Source: Streptomyces sp. SM10 (GTDB taxonomy: Bacteria > Actinomycetota > Actinomycetes > Streptomycetales > Streptomycetaceae). Taken from it: a DNA stretch of 42,286 nucleotides. Positions 8,799 to 18,004 of the stretch are shown here, piece by piece (the stretch's first letter is position 1; each line of letters starts with the position of its first letter). The DNA is taken from contig NZ_NEUF01000102.1 of the NCBI RefSeq assembly GCF_002910915.1, positions 49,149 through 91,434 on the forward strand. Direction: 5' to 3'. Under the pieces are notes generated by a model. The model was not told the DNA's origin, did not search any database, and saw only the letters and a list, made by a program, of their open reading frames with translations. Made by a program: the position numbers and the translations under genes.

Positions 8799-11700
8799 AT
8801 GACCAAGGAATCCCCCAGCTCCATACCCGGGGCCAGACGCGCGGCGCGCATCGCGGCCGCAGCCGGTCTGGCGGCCGCGCTGGCCGCCTCCGGCGCCGCC
8901 CCGGTCTTCGCCGCGGACGACCCGGCGACCTCCCCCGTGAAGCCCGCCGCCACGAGCGCGAAGGGCGACAAGCTGGGCGAGGCCGACGCCGATGTACTGG
9001 CGAAGGCCGAGGCCGAGGGCGAGAAGACCATCACGATGATGGTCGCCACCACCCCGGGTGCGACCGAGCAGGTCGCCGAACAGCTGGACGCCGTCAAGGG
9101 CTCCGTGCTGGGGCAGACGTACGACAAGCTCGGCTACGTCCGTGCGACCGTGCCGACCACGACCGCCGAAGCCACCATCAAGGCGGCGCAGAAGCTCTCC
9201 TCGGTCCAGGGCATCGACCTGAAGCAGGAGATCAAGCTCGACGACCCGACGCCTTCGGGTGACCGGGCAGCAGGGGCCAAGCAGCCCAAGTCGACCGGCA
9301 GTTACCCGGCACCGGGCAAGAACACCCCTGCCGAGAACCCGTACAACCCGTCCTTCGAGACGGGCGCGGTCGACTTCGTCAAGCAGCACCCGAAGGCCGA
9401 CGGGCGCGGGATCACCATCGGTGTCCTGGACTCCGGTGTCGACCTGGGCCACCCCGCACTGCGCAAGACCACCACCGGCGAGCGCAAGATCGTCGACTGG
9501 GTGACGGCGACCGACCCCGTCAGTGACGGCGACGGCACCTGGCTGCGGATGACCGCGGCCGTGACCGGCCCGACCTTCACCATCGGGGGGCGCACCTACT
9601 CCGCGCCCAAGGGGTCCTACAGGATCCAGCTCTTCTCCGAGGCGGCCACCAAGGGTGGCGACATGGCCGGGGACCTGAACCGGGACGGCGACACCACCGA
9701 CGTCTGGGCCGTGCTCTACGACCAGAGCGCCGGCACCGTCCGCGTGGACCTGGACAACGACGCGGACTTCGGCGACGAGTCGGCCATGAAGCCGTACAAG
9801 GACAAGCACCAGGTCGGCTACTTCGGCACGGACAACCCGGCGACGCAGATCGCCGAGCGCATCCCGTTCGTCGTCGAGACCCGCAAGGACGTCGTCTACA
9901 ACGCGGCCGGCGACAAGGCCGACTACGTGAACATCGGCGTCATCGAGAGCGAGCACGGCACCCACGTCGCGGGCATCACCGCGGCCAACGGCCTGTTCGG
10001 CGGCAAGATGAACGGTGCGGCGCCCGGCGCCAAGATCGTCTCCTCGCGCGCCTGCACCTGGTCCGGCGGTTGCACCAACATCGCGCTGACCGAGGGCATG
10101 ATCGACCTCGTCGTCAATCGCGGTGTCGACGTCGTCAACATGTCGATCGGCGGCCTGCCGCCGCTCAACGACGGCAACAACGCGCGTGCCGAGCTCTACA
10201 AGCGGCTCATCGACATCTACGGCGTCCAGCTGGTCATATCCGCCGGCAACGAAGGCCCGGGCGTCAACACCATCGGTGACCCCGGCCTCGCCGACCACGT
10301 CATCTCCGTGGGCGCGTCGATCTCCAAGGAGACGTGGGCCGCCAACTACGGCTCGAACGTCACCAAGAAGTACGACATGCTGCCCTTCTCCTCGCGCGGT
10401 CCGCGTGAGGACGGCGGCTTCACGCCGACCCTGACGGCTCCCGGCGCCGCGATCAACACCACGCAGACCTGGTACCCCGGCGGACCGGTCAAGGAGTCGG
10501 GCTACACGCTGCCCGCCGGCTACTCCATGCTGCAGGGCACCTCGATGTCCTCGCCGCAGGCCGCCGGTGCGACCGCGCTGCTGCTGTCCGCGGCGAAGCA
10601 GAAGCACATCGAGCTGCCCCCGGCCGACCTGCGGACCGCGCTGACCAGCACGGCCACCCACATCAAGGACGTGCCCGCGCACGCCCAGGGTGCCGGTCTG
10701 ATCAACATCGTCGGCGCCTGGAAGCAGATCAAGAAGCAGGGCGCCCCGGCGCACGAGTACACGGTGAAGGCCCCGGTCGACACCGCGATCGACTTCGCGC
10801 TGAAGGACCCGGGCTTCGGCACGGGCCTCTACGACCGTGAGGGCGGCCTGCAGGCCGGCCAGAAGAAGTCGTACGACGTCACGGTCACCCGCACCACGGG
10901 TCCGGACAAGGCCGTCAAGCACAGGCTGTCCTGGAAGAACAACGACGGCACCTTCTCCCTGAAGGGGTCGAGCACCGTCTCGCTGCCGCTCGGCGAGCCG
11001 GTGACCGTCAAGGTCCAGGCGAAGCCCCGCACGGCCGGCGTCCACAGCGCGATCCTGCAGGTGGACGACAAGAAGACCTCCGGCATCGACCAGCAGATCC
11101 TCTCCACGGTCGTCGTCGCCAAGGACCTGGTGAAGCCGGGCTACTCGTTCTCGACGACCGGCTCGGTGCAGCGCAACGGCACCACGTCGTACTTCCTGAA
11201 CGTCCCGGAGGGCGCGAAGACCCTCGAGGTCGCGATGAGCGCCCTGCGCTCGGGCAGCCAGACGCGGTTCATCTCCATCCACCCGTACGGGGTCGGGGTG
11301 GAGGACAGCTCGACGATCTTCTGCTACCCGAACTACGAGAACCCGGCCAACACCTGCCGCCCGGACACGCGCTCCTACAAGGACCCGCAGCCCGGCGTCT
11401 GGGAGATCGAGGTCGAGTCCCGTCGCACGTCGCCGCTGCTGGACAACCCGTACAAGCTGGACGTCTCGCTGCTCGGCGCCACCTTCGACCCGGCGGTGCA
11501 GACCATCCCCGAGGCGAAGATCGGCACCCCGGCCGCGGTGGACTGGACGGTCACCAACGACGCCGGTGACCTGAAGGGCTCCCTCAAGGGCGGCTCGCTG
11601 GGCTCGGCCGCCGTCGCGCGTCCCTCGATCGGCACGGGCGGCCAGTACACCCGTACGGTCACCATCGGTGCCGGCGTCGAGAAGCTGGACGTCGCCATCG

Positions 11701-12101
11701 GCAACACCTCGGACGCCAACGCCGACATCGACCTGTACGTCTACAAGGGCGACACCGAGGTCGGCGCCTCGACCACGGCGGGCTCCGAGGAGTCGGTCAG
11801 CCTGGTCAACCCGGCGGCCGGGACGTACACCGTCGTCGTCGACGGCTACTCGGTCCCGGCGGGGACCACCGAGTACGACTACCGGGACGTGTACTACTCC
11901 CCGGGTCTCGGCGAGATCAAGGTCGACGAGTCGAAGGCCGTGAACCTGGCCAACGGCGCGTCCGCCGAGGTCGGCGCCGAGGTCGTGGTCGCCGGAGCGG
12001 CTCCCGAGGGCCGGCAGTTCTTCGGCGAGGTCCAGCTCGTGAACGCCCGCGGCACCGCGGCGGGCACCGGCAGCGTCGTGATCGGGAAGGTCGCGCCGTA
12101 G
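8799..12101 (+). CDS. Secreted subtilisin-family (S8) protease, TPPII-like
   Basis: An exported 1100-residue serine protease. Residues 1 to about 37 are a Sec signal (GARRAARIAAAAGLAAALA, cleavage after PVFA), and roughly 45-160 resemble an inhibitor/propeptide. The catalytic triad is Asp211 in GVLDSGVDLGHP, His386 in EHGTHVAG and Ser582 in GTSMSSPQAAG, with oxyanion Asn484 in SAGNEGPG. The Asp-to-His distance is about 175 residues, against about 32 in subtilisin. The insert carries DLNRDGDTTDVWAVLYD, resembling the tripeptidyl peptidase II insertion. Beta-sandwich domains follow, with a pre-peptidase-like segment near 960-1040. The ATG at 8799 has AGGGA six bases upstream; an ATG two codons earlier is less well placed. 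Probable role: extracellular protein degradation. Confidence 0.92.
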   Translation: MTKESPSSIPGARRAARIAAAAGLAAALAASGAAPVFAADDPATSPVKPAATSAKGDKLGEADADVLAKAEAEGEKTITMMVATTPGATEQVAEQLDAVKGSVLGQTYDKLGYVRATVPTTTAEATIKAAQKLSSVQGIDLKQEIKLDDPTPSGDRAAGAKQPKSTGSYPAPGKNTPAENPYNPSFETGAVDFVKQHPKADGRGITIGVLDSGVDLGHPALRKTTTGERKIVDWVTATDPVSDGDGTWLRMTAAVTGPTFTIGGRTYSAPKGSYRIQLFSEAATKGGDMAGDLNRDGDTTDVWAVLYDQSAGTVRVDLDNDADFGDESAMKPYKDKHQVGYFGTDNPATQIAERIPFVVETRKDVVYNAAGDKADYVNIGVIESEHGTHVAGITAANGLFGGKMNGAAPGAKIVSSRACTWSGGCTNIALTEGMIDLVVNRGVDVVNMSIGGLPPLNDGNNARAELYKRLIDIYGVQLVISAGNEGPGVNTIGDPGLADHVISVGASISKETWAANYGSNVTKKYDMLPFSSRGPREDGGFTPTLTAPGAAINTTQTWYPGGPVKESGYTLPAGYSMLQGTSMSSPQAAGATALLLSAAKQKHIELPPADLRTALTSTATHIKDVPAHAQGAGLINIVGAWKQIKKQGAPAHEYTVKAPVDTAIDFALKDPGFGTGLYDREGGLQAGQKKSYDVTVTRTTGPDKAVKHRLSWKNNDGTFSLKGSSTVSLPLGEPVTVKVQAKPRTAGVHSAILQVDDKKTSGIDQQILSTVVVAKDLVKPGYSFSTTGSVQRNGTTSYFLNVPEGAKTLEVAMSALRSGSQTRFISIHPYGVGVEDSSTIFCYPNYENPANTCRPDTRSYKDPQPGVWEIEVESRRTSPLLDNPYKLDVSLLGATFDPAVQTIPEAKIGTPAAVDWTVTNDAGDLKGSLKGGSLGSAAVARPSIGTGGQYTRTVTIGAGVEKLDVAIGNTSDANADIDLYVYKGDTEVGASTTAGSEESVSLVNPAAGTYTVVVDGYSVPAGTTEYDYRDVYYSPGLGEIKVDESKAVNLANGASAEVGAEVVVAGAAPEGRQFFGEVQLVNARGTAAGTGSVVIGKVAP

Positions 12102-12118
12102 CCGTGGCGACGGTGTGA

Positions 12119-13315
<1,197 letters not shown>

Positions 13316-13331
13316 GCCCCTTCACTCCCGT

Positions 13332-13367
13332 AAAGGGCGGCCACCGGGTTCCCGGTGGCCGCCCTTT
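13332..13367. terminator. Bidirectional hairpin between asd and the toxin gene
   Basis: A perfect 17-bp inverted repeat: AAAGGGCGGCCACCGGG (13332-13348) pairs with 13351-13367 across TT; a folded RNA would open a pair or two for the loop. It lies 17 bp past the asd stop and 19 bp past the stop of the convergent mazF-like gene. It is flanked by A and T runs and should work in both directions. Confidence 0.88.
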
Positions 13368-13385
13368 CGCGTGCTCCTGCCCGCC

Positions 13386-13733
13386 TCAGAGCGCGAGGTG
13401 CCTGCGCAGGGCTGCGTCGATCTCGCTCATGCGCTGACGCGGGACGGTGCCGACGCGCCTCAGCACCCGGTCCAGGGAGACGGCGCGGACCTGTTCGCAC
13501 TGAACCTTCGAGTCCCTCGGCAGGCCACTCTCCGCCGCGCGGAGAAGCGCCTGGAAGGTGAGGACGCGCGCCGTGCTGGACGTCAAGGGCACCACGGTGA
13601 CCACGCCGCGCGCATGGGACTCGACCGACAGGTTCGCCGCGTTGTTCGACACGATCACGGCTGGTCTGACCTTGTTGGCCTCACTGCCCCTGGCCGGCTC
13701 CAGATCGACCAGGTGGATGTCCCCTCTACGCAT
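13386..13733 (-). CDS. mazF: MazF/PemK-family endoribonuclease toxin
   Basis: 115 residues. The N-terminus RRGDIHLVDLEPARGSE and the KVRPAVIVSNN strand are the standard MazF/PemK barrel signature. The arginine of KVRPAV and the threonine of VPLTSST are the expected catalytic residues for cleaving single-stranded RNA at short motifs. The C-terminal half has QVRAVSLDRVLRRVGTV, also typical. The ATG overlaps the end of the upstream antitoxin gene by 8 bases, the usual coupled antitoxin-toxin order. The recognised RNA motif cannot be predicted from this sequence. Confidence 0.93.
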   Translation of the reverse strand: MRRGDIHLVDLEPARGSEANKVRPAVIVSNNAANLSVESHARGVVTVVPLTSSTARVLTFQALLRAAESGLPRDSKVQCEQVRAVSLDRVLRRVGTVPRQRMSEIDAALRRHLAL

Positions 13734-13950
13734 CGACGAGCCCGTCCCCGGCCGTGCGGTCCCAGAGAGCGGCGTCCTCGCTCGCGTCCCATTCCTCGAA
13801 GGCTTCGGTGTACTCCGCTTCGAGCCCTGCCTCGCGCAGCAACTCGATCGCGGCGTGTATCACCGCCGAACGGGAGTCCGCCTCGGTCTTCGCGGCGTAC
13901 TCGTCGACGAAGGCGACATCCTCCTGCGGCAAGCTCACACTGATCTTCAT
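13726..13950 (-). CDS. mazE: Ribbon-helix-helix antitoxin (MazE-like)
   Basis: 74 residues. The N-terminal MKISVSLPQEDVAFVDEYAAK is a ribbon-helix-helix DNA-binding domain, and the acidic C-terminal tail (EAFEEWDASEDAALWD) should wrap around the toxin. The start at 13950 is preferred: TAGGA lies 9-10 bases upstream, while an alternative ATG at 13959 has no spaced ribosome binding site. Directly upstream is a 17-bp palindrome that overlaps the ribosome binding site, suggesting autoregulation of the pair. First gene of a two-gene operon with the toxin. Confidence 0.88.
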   Translation of the reverse strand: MKISVSLPQEDVAFVDEYAAKTEADSRSAVIHAAIELLREAGLEAEYTEAFEEWDASEDAALWDRTAGDGLVDA

Positions 13951-13958
13951 GCCGCCCA

Positions 13959-13975
13959 TCCTACCGCGAGTAGGA
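13959..13975. promoter_or_regulatory. Palindromic putative operator of the mazEF pair
   Basis: TCCTAC-CGCGA-GTAGGA, 6-bp arms and a 5-bp centre, beginning 9 bp before the antitoxin start. It includes the AGGA that serves as its ribosome binding site, so binding by antitoxin or toxin-antitoxin complex would block expression. The palindrome is seen; the binding protein is inferred. Confidence 0.6.
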
Positions 13976-13995
13976 ATGCCCTGCCCACCCGAGTG

Positions 13996-14505
13996 CTACC
14001 GCTCGCGACGCGCTCGTACCTCGAAGTGGAAGCACCCGAACTCCACGGCCCGTACGTGCGCCAGCACCACCTCCGGGTCCGCGAACGCCTCCGCGAAGGC
14101 CGCGTCGAAGCCCCGCTCCTCGTCGGCCGGGATCTCCAGCAGCCGGCCTCCGACGATCCTGCCCTCGGCGTCGTAGCGCCGGACCGTGCGCAGGGCGCCC
14201 GCCCGGGAGAACGGATAGCCGGGACGGTCCCCCGCCGGACCCTCGCACTCCTCGGCATGGACGAAGACCGGCCCCTGCTCGTCGTACGCCCCGGGGCGCG
14301 CCCCGGTCTCCTGCGCCCAGCGGCGCAGCGGCGCGTAGGAGACCAGGGCGATCCTGTCGCCGGGCTCGGCGCCGCGCAGGCAGCAGCGCAGGGGCTCGCC
14401 GCCCTCCGTCACCGTGTACGGGACGCAGGGCCGCCCCGCGTCGTCGGTCGTGCGGAGCTCTTTCAGGGTGTCCGGCCCGATGGGCCGCGCCTCGTATGCG
14501 GTCAT
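13996..14505 (-). CDS. DUF1203 family protein
   Basis: 169 residues, starting MTAYEARPIGPDTLKELR. It contains CLRGAEPGDRIALVSYAPL, GPVFVHAEECEG and a C-terminal EFGCFHFEVR, which I recognise as the DUF1203 pattern (small soluble proteins of unknown function). GGAG lies just upstream of the ATG. It sits between mazE and the second pepN, divergent from pepN with 114 bp between starts. The stop is only 45 bp upstream of the mazE start on the same strand, so readthrough into mazEF is possible. No biochemical role is known to me. Confidence 0.82.
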   Translation of the reverse strand: MTAYEARPIGPDTLKELRTTDDAGRPCVPYTVTEGGEPLRCCLRGAEPGDRIALVSYAPLRRWAQETGARPGAYDEQGPVFVHAEECEGPAGDRPGYPFSRAGALRTVRRYDAEGRIVGGRLLEIPADEERGFDAAFAEAFADPEVVLAHVRAVEFGCFHFEVRARRER

Positions 14506-14619
14506 GCTCCGAGGGTGGCCCGTACGCCTGGGCAGGTCCGGCGGAAAACGGACATCGCGTTGCGCCCTCCCCACGTGGAAGGATGGCGAAAAACATCGCA
14601 CATCAAAGGAGATGACCGC

Positions 14620-17196
14620 GTGCCTGGCACGAATCTGACCCGCGAAGAGGCACAGGAGCGGGCGCGCCTGCTGACCGTGGACGCGTACGAGATCGATCTC
14701 GACCTCTCCGGCGCGCAGGAGGGCGGCACCTACCGGTCCGTCACCACCGTGCGCTTCGACTCCGCCGAGGCCGGTGCGGAGACCTTCATCGATCTGGTCG
14801 CCCCGGCGGTCCACGACGTCGTGCTGAACGGCAAGGACCTGGACGTCGCCGCCGTCTTCCGGGACTCCCGGATCACGCTGAAGCACCTCCTGGCCGGCGC
14901 CAACGAGCTCAAGGTCGTCGCCGACTGCTCGTACACCAACACGGGCGAGGGCCTGCACCGCTTCGTCGACCCGGTCGACGAGCAGGCCTACCTCTACACC
15001 CAGTTCGAGGTGCCGGACGCCCGCCGGGTGTTCGCCAGCTTCGAGCAGCCCGATCTGAAGGCGACCTTCCGCTTCACCGTGAAGGCGCCGTCCGGCTGGA
15101 CCGTGATCTCCAACTCGCCGACGCCCGAACCGAAGGACGACGTCTGGTCCTTCGAGCCGACGCCGCGCGTCTCCACCTACATCACGGCCCTGATCGCCGG
15201 TCCGTACCACTCGGTGCACAGCAGCTACGAGAAGGACGGCCAGTCCGTCCCGCTCGGCATCTACTGCCGCCCGTCGCTCGCCGAGTACCTCGACGCGGAC
15301 GACATCTTCGCCGTGACCCGGCAGGGCTTCGAGTGGTTCCAGGAGAAGTTCGACTACGCGTACCCGTTCGCCAAGTACGACCAGCTCTTCGTCCCGGAGT
15401 TCAACGCCGGTGCGATGGAGAACGCCGGCGCGGTCACCATCCGCGACCAGTACGTCTTCCGCTCGAAGGTCACGGACGCCGCGTACGAGACGCGGGCCGA
15501 GACCATCCTCCACGAGCTGGCCCACATGTGGTTCGGCGACCTGGTCACCATGGAGTGGTGGAACGACCTCTGGCTGAACGAGTCGTTCGCCACCTACACC
15601 TCGATCGCCTGCCAGGCGGACGCCGAGGGTTCGAGGTGGCCGCACTCCTGGACCACCTTCGCCAACTCGATGAAGACGTGGGCGTACCGGCAGGACCAGC
15701 TCCCGTCGACGCACCCGATCATGGCGGACATCCAGGACCTCGACGACGTCCTGGTGAACTTCGACGGGATCACGTACGCGAAGGGCGCCTCGGTCCTGAA
15801 GCAGCTCGTGGCGTACGTCGGCAAGGACGCGTTCTTCCAGGGCGTGCAGGCCTACTTCAAGGCGCACGCGTTCGGCAACACGCGCCTGTCGGACCTGCTG
15901 GGCGCCCTGGAGAAGACCTCCGGCCGTGATCTGAGGACCTGGTCGAAGGCGTGGCTGGAGACGGCCGGGATCAACATCCTGCGCCCGGAGATCGAGACCG
16001 ACGAGAACGGGCACGTCACGTCCTTCGCGGTCCTCCAGGAGGCTCCGGCGCTGCCCGCCGGGGCGAAGGGCGAGCCGACGCTGCGCCCCCACCGGATCGC
16101 CATCGGCTGCTACGACCTGGACGGGGCCGGGAAGCTGGTCCGCACGGACCGGATCGAGCTGGACGTCGACGGCGAGCGCACCGCGGTGCCCTACCCGGCG
16201 GACAAGGTGCGCCCGGCGGTCGTCCTGCTCAACGACGACGACCTCTCGTACGCGAAGGTCCGCCTCGACGAGGAGTCGCTGCGGGTCGTCACCGCGCACC
16301 TGGGCGACTTCGCCGAGTCCCTGCCCCGCGCGCTGAGCTGGGCCTCGGCCTGGGACATGACGCGCGACGGCGAGCTGGCGACGCGCGACTACCTGGCGCT
16401 GGTCCTCTCGGGCATCGGCAAGGAGTCGGACATCGGCGTCGTGCAGTCGCTGCACCGCCAGGTGAAGCTGGCCCTGGACCTCTATGCCGCCCCGGAGTGG
16501 CGTGAGGCGGGCCTGAACCAGTGGACCGAGGCGACGCTGGCGCATCTGCGCGCGGCGGAGCCGGGCAGCGACCACCAGCTGGCCTGGGCCCGTGCCTTCG
16601 CCGCGACGGCGCGCAGCCCGCTGCACCTGGACGTGCTGCAGTCACTGCTGGACGGCACCCAGGAGATCGAGGGCCTGGCCGTCGACACGGAGCTGCGCTG
16701 GGCGTTCGTGCAGCGCCTCGCGGCGACGGGCCTCATCGACGAGGAGGAGATCGCCGCCGAGTACGAGCGCGACAGGACCGCCGCGGGTGAGCGCCACGCG
16801 GCGTCCGCACGCGCGGCGCAGCCCTCCGAGGAGGCGAAGGCCGAGGCATGGGCCTCGGTCGTCGAGTCGGACAAGCTGCCGAACTCCCTCCAGGAGTCGG
16901 TCATCGGCGGATTCGTGCAGACCGACCAGCGTGAGCTCCTGGAGCCGTACACCGAGCGGTTCTTCACGGCGGTCAAGGACGTCTGGGACTCACGGAGCCA
17001 CGAGATGGCCCAGCAGATCGCGGTCGGCCTGTACCCGGCCCTCCAGGTCTCGCAGGAGACCCTGGACGCCACGGACGCCTGGCTGGAGACGGCGCAGCCG
17101 AGTGCGGCCCTGCGCCGGCTGATGTCGGAGTCCCGCTCGGGCGTGGAGCGTGCGCTGAAGGCGCAGGCCGCGGACGCGGCGGCGGCCACCGCGTAG
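14620..17196 (+). CDS. pepN: Aminopeptidase N (M1 family), second paralogue
   Basis: 858 residues, collinear with the protein at 4928-7516 from end to end. GAMEN is at 264-268, HELAHMWF has ligands His298 and His302 and catalytic Glu299, and Glu321 in LNESF is the third ligand. The GTG start at 14620 has AAAGGAG 8 bases upstream and gives VPGTNLTREEA, parallel to VPGENLSRDEA in the paralogue. The frame is open for about 1 kb further upstream, but that part is antisense to the DUF1203 and mazEF genes and is not coding. A long hairpin follows the stop. Redundant or complementary peptide turnover is likely. Confidence 0.96.
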   Translation: MPGTNLTREEAQERARLLTVDAYEIDLDLSGAQEGGTYRSVTTVRFDSAEAGAETFIDLVAPAVHDVVLNGKDLDVAAVFRDSRITLKHLLAGANELKVVADCSYTNTGEGLHRFVDPVDEQAYLYTQFEVPDARRVFASFEQPDLKATFRFTVKAPSGWTVISNSPTPEPKDDVWSFEPTPRVSTYITALIAGPYHSVHSSYEKDGQSVPLGIYCRPSLAEYLDADDIFAVTRQGFEWFQEKFDYAYPFAKYDQLFVPEFNAGAMENAGAVTIRDQYVFRSKVTDAAYETRAETILHELAHMWFGDLVTMEWWNDLWLNESFATYTSIACQADAEGSRWPHSWTTFANSMKTWAYRQDQLPSTHPIMADIQDLDDVLVNFDGITYAKGASVLKQLVAYVGKDAFFQGVQAYFKAHAFGNTRLSDLLGALEKTSGRDLRTWSKAWLETAGINILRPEIETDENGHVTSFAVLQEAPALPAGAKGEPTLRPHRIAIGCYDLDGAGKLVRTDRIELDVDGERTAVPYPADKVRPAVVLLNDDDLSYAKVRLDEESLRVVTAHLGDFAESLPRALSWASAWDMTRDGELATRDYLALVLSGIGKESDIGVVQSLHRQVKLALDLYAAPEWREAGLNQWTEATLAHLRAAEPGSDHQLAWARAFAATARSPLHLDVLQSLLDGTQEIEGLAVDTELRWAFVQRLAATGLIDEEEIAAEYERDRTAAGERHAASARAAQPSEEAKAEAWASVVESDKLPNSLQESVIGGFVQTDQRELLEPYTERFFTAVKDVWDSRSHEMAQQIAVGLYPALQVSQETLDATDAWLETAQPSAALRRLMSESRSGVERALKAQAADAAAATA

Positions 17197-17217
17197 CGGT
17201 CCGGCGTACGTACGCGT

Positions 17218-17249
17218 GAAGGGGGCGCCCCGGCCGGGGCGCCCCCTTC
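17218..17249 (+). terminator. Hairpin terminator after the second pepN
   Basis: A perfect 32-bp palindrome, 16-bp arms centred at 17233/17234, starting GAAGGGGGCGCCCCGG. It begins 22 bp after the stop codon. The next gene starts 106 bp further on in the same direction. Confidence 0.85.
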
Positions 17250-17354
17250 GTGCCGTCCGTGCCGTGCGGTGCCGTTGATGACGCCGGCGATCGGGGGTAG
17301 ACGCGTCACCGGGGGCGACTCCCCCGTACCCGACGGGAACAAGGGGGCGGCCCG

Positions 17355-17915
17355 ATGGCGGAATCCGCGAACGGCACGGCACGACCGCGTGGGCGCCGCA
17401 CGCTCATGGCGGTGGTGTACCTGGTCGTCATCCTCCTGTCGGGTGTGGTCTCGGGGGCGGTCCTCCACACCGGCGGCAACCCCGTGCCCCTGGTCGTAGG
17501 GCTGCTCGTGCTCCTCGGGGGCCTCGGGGCGGCGGCGGGCGTGAGCGTCAACCGGGCACTGGCCCGCGAGACCGGCGTCCCCCGCGGGAGCCTGCGCTCG
17601 CTCACCCGCCGCGTCCAGCGCGAGGACATCCCCGACGATCCGCAGGAACGGGCGGCCATGGGCAGGATCGTGGCCCGGCAGCGGAGGGCGACGGAGAGGC
17701 TGGTCCGCTTCCGCTGGGCCTACCTGGTGCTCGCCACGTTCTTCGTGCTGGGCGCCCTGCAGCAGTTCCTCGAGGGACGGATCCTGCCGGGCGGCCTGAT
17801 GCTGGTCGCCGCCGCCGCGCAGTGCTGTACGCCCCTGCTCACCCGGCGCTCCTCGGCGAAGCTGGACCGGGTGGAGGCGGAGTTGAGGCGGCGCGAGCCG
17901 CCCACCGGGTCGTGA
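17355..17915 (+). CDS. Small integral membrane protein, function unknown
   Basis: 186 residues. Two hydrophobic segments lie near 17-37 and 43-64, and two more near 125-142 and 146-160. Between them is a charged cytoplasmic-looking stretch (RRVQREDIPDDPQERAAM). The tail KLDRVEAELRRRE is helical. Start supported by AAGGGGG about 9 bases upstream. I do not recognise a family beyond a general actinobacterial four-TM protein. Convergent with the permease gene, with 89 bp between the stops and no strong hairpin there. Confidence 0.8.
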   Translation: MAESANGTARPRGRRTLMAVVYLVVILLSGVVSGAVLHTGGNPVPLVVGLLVLLGGLGAAAGVSVNRALARETGVPRGSLRSLTRRVQREDIPDDPQERAAMGRIVARQRRATERLVRFRWAYLVLATFFVLGALQQFLEGRILPGGLMLVAAAAQCCTPLLTRRSSAKLDRVEAELRRREPPTGS

Positions 17916-18004
17916 GCCCTGAGCTCACGGCACTCAGCACCAGACTTCTCCGTGTGACGTCCACCGCGGGTCAACACCTCCGAACGACGCCGCACTTCCT
18001 CGGA

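Noticed and set aside
13558..14619. An apparent 354-residue N-terminal extension of the second aminopeptidase N
   Set aside because: It is antisense to mazF, mazE and the DUF1203 gene. A GTG with an ideal ribosome binding site at 14620 gives the same N-terminus as the paralogue.
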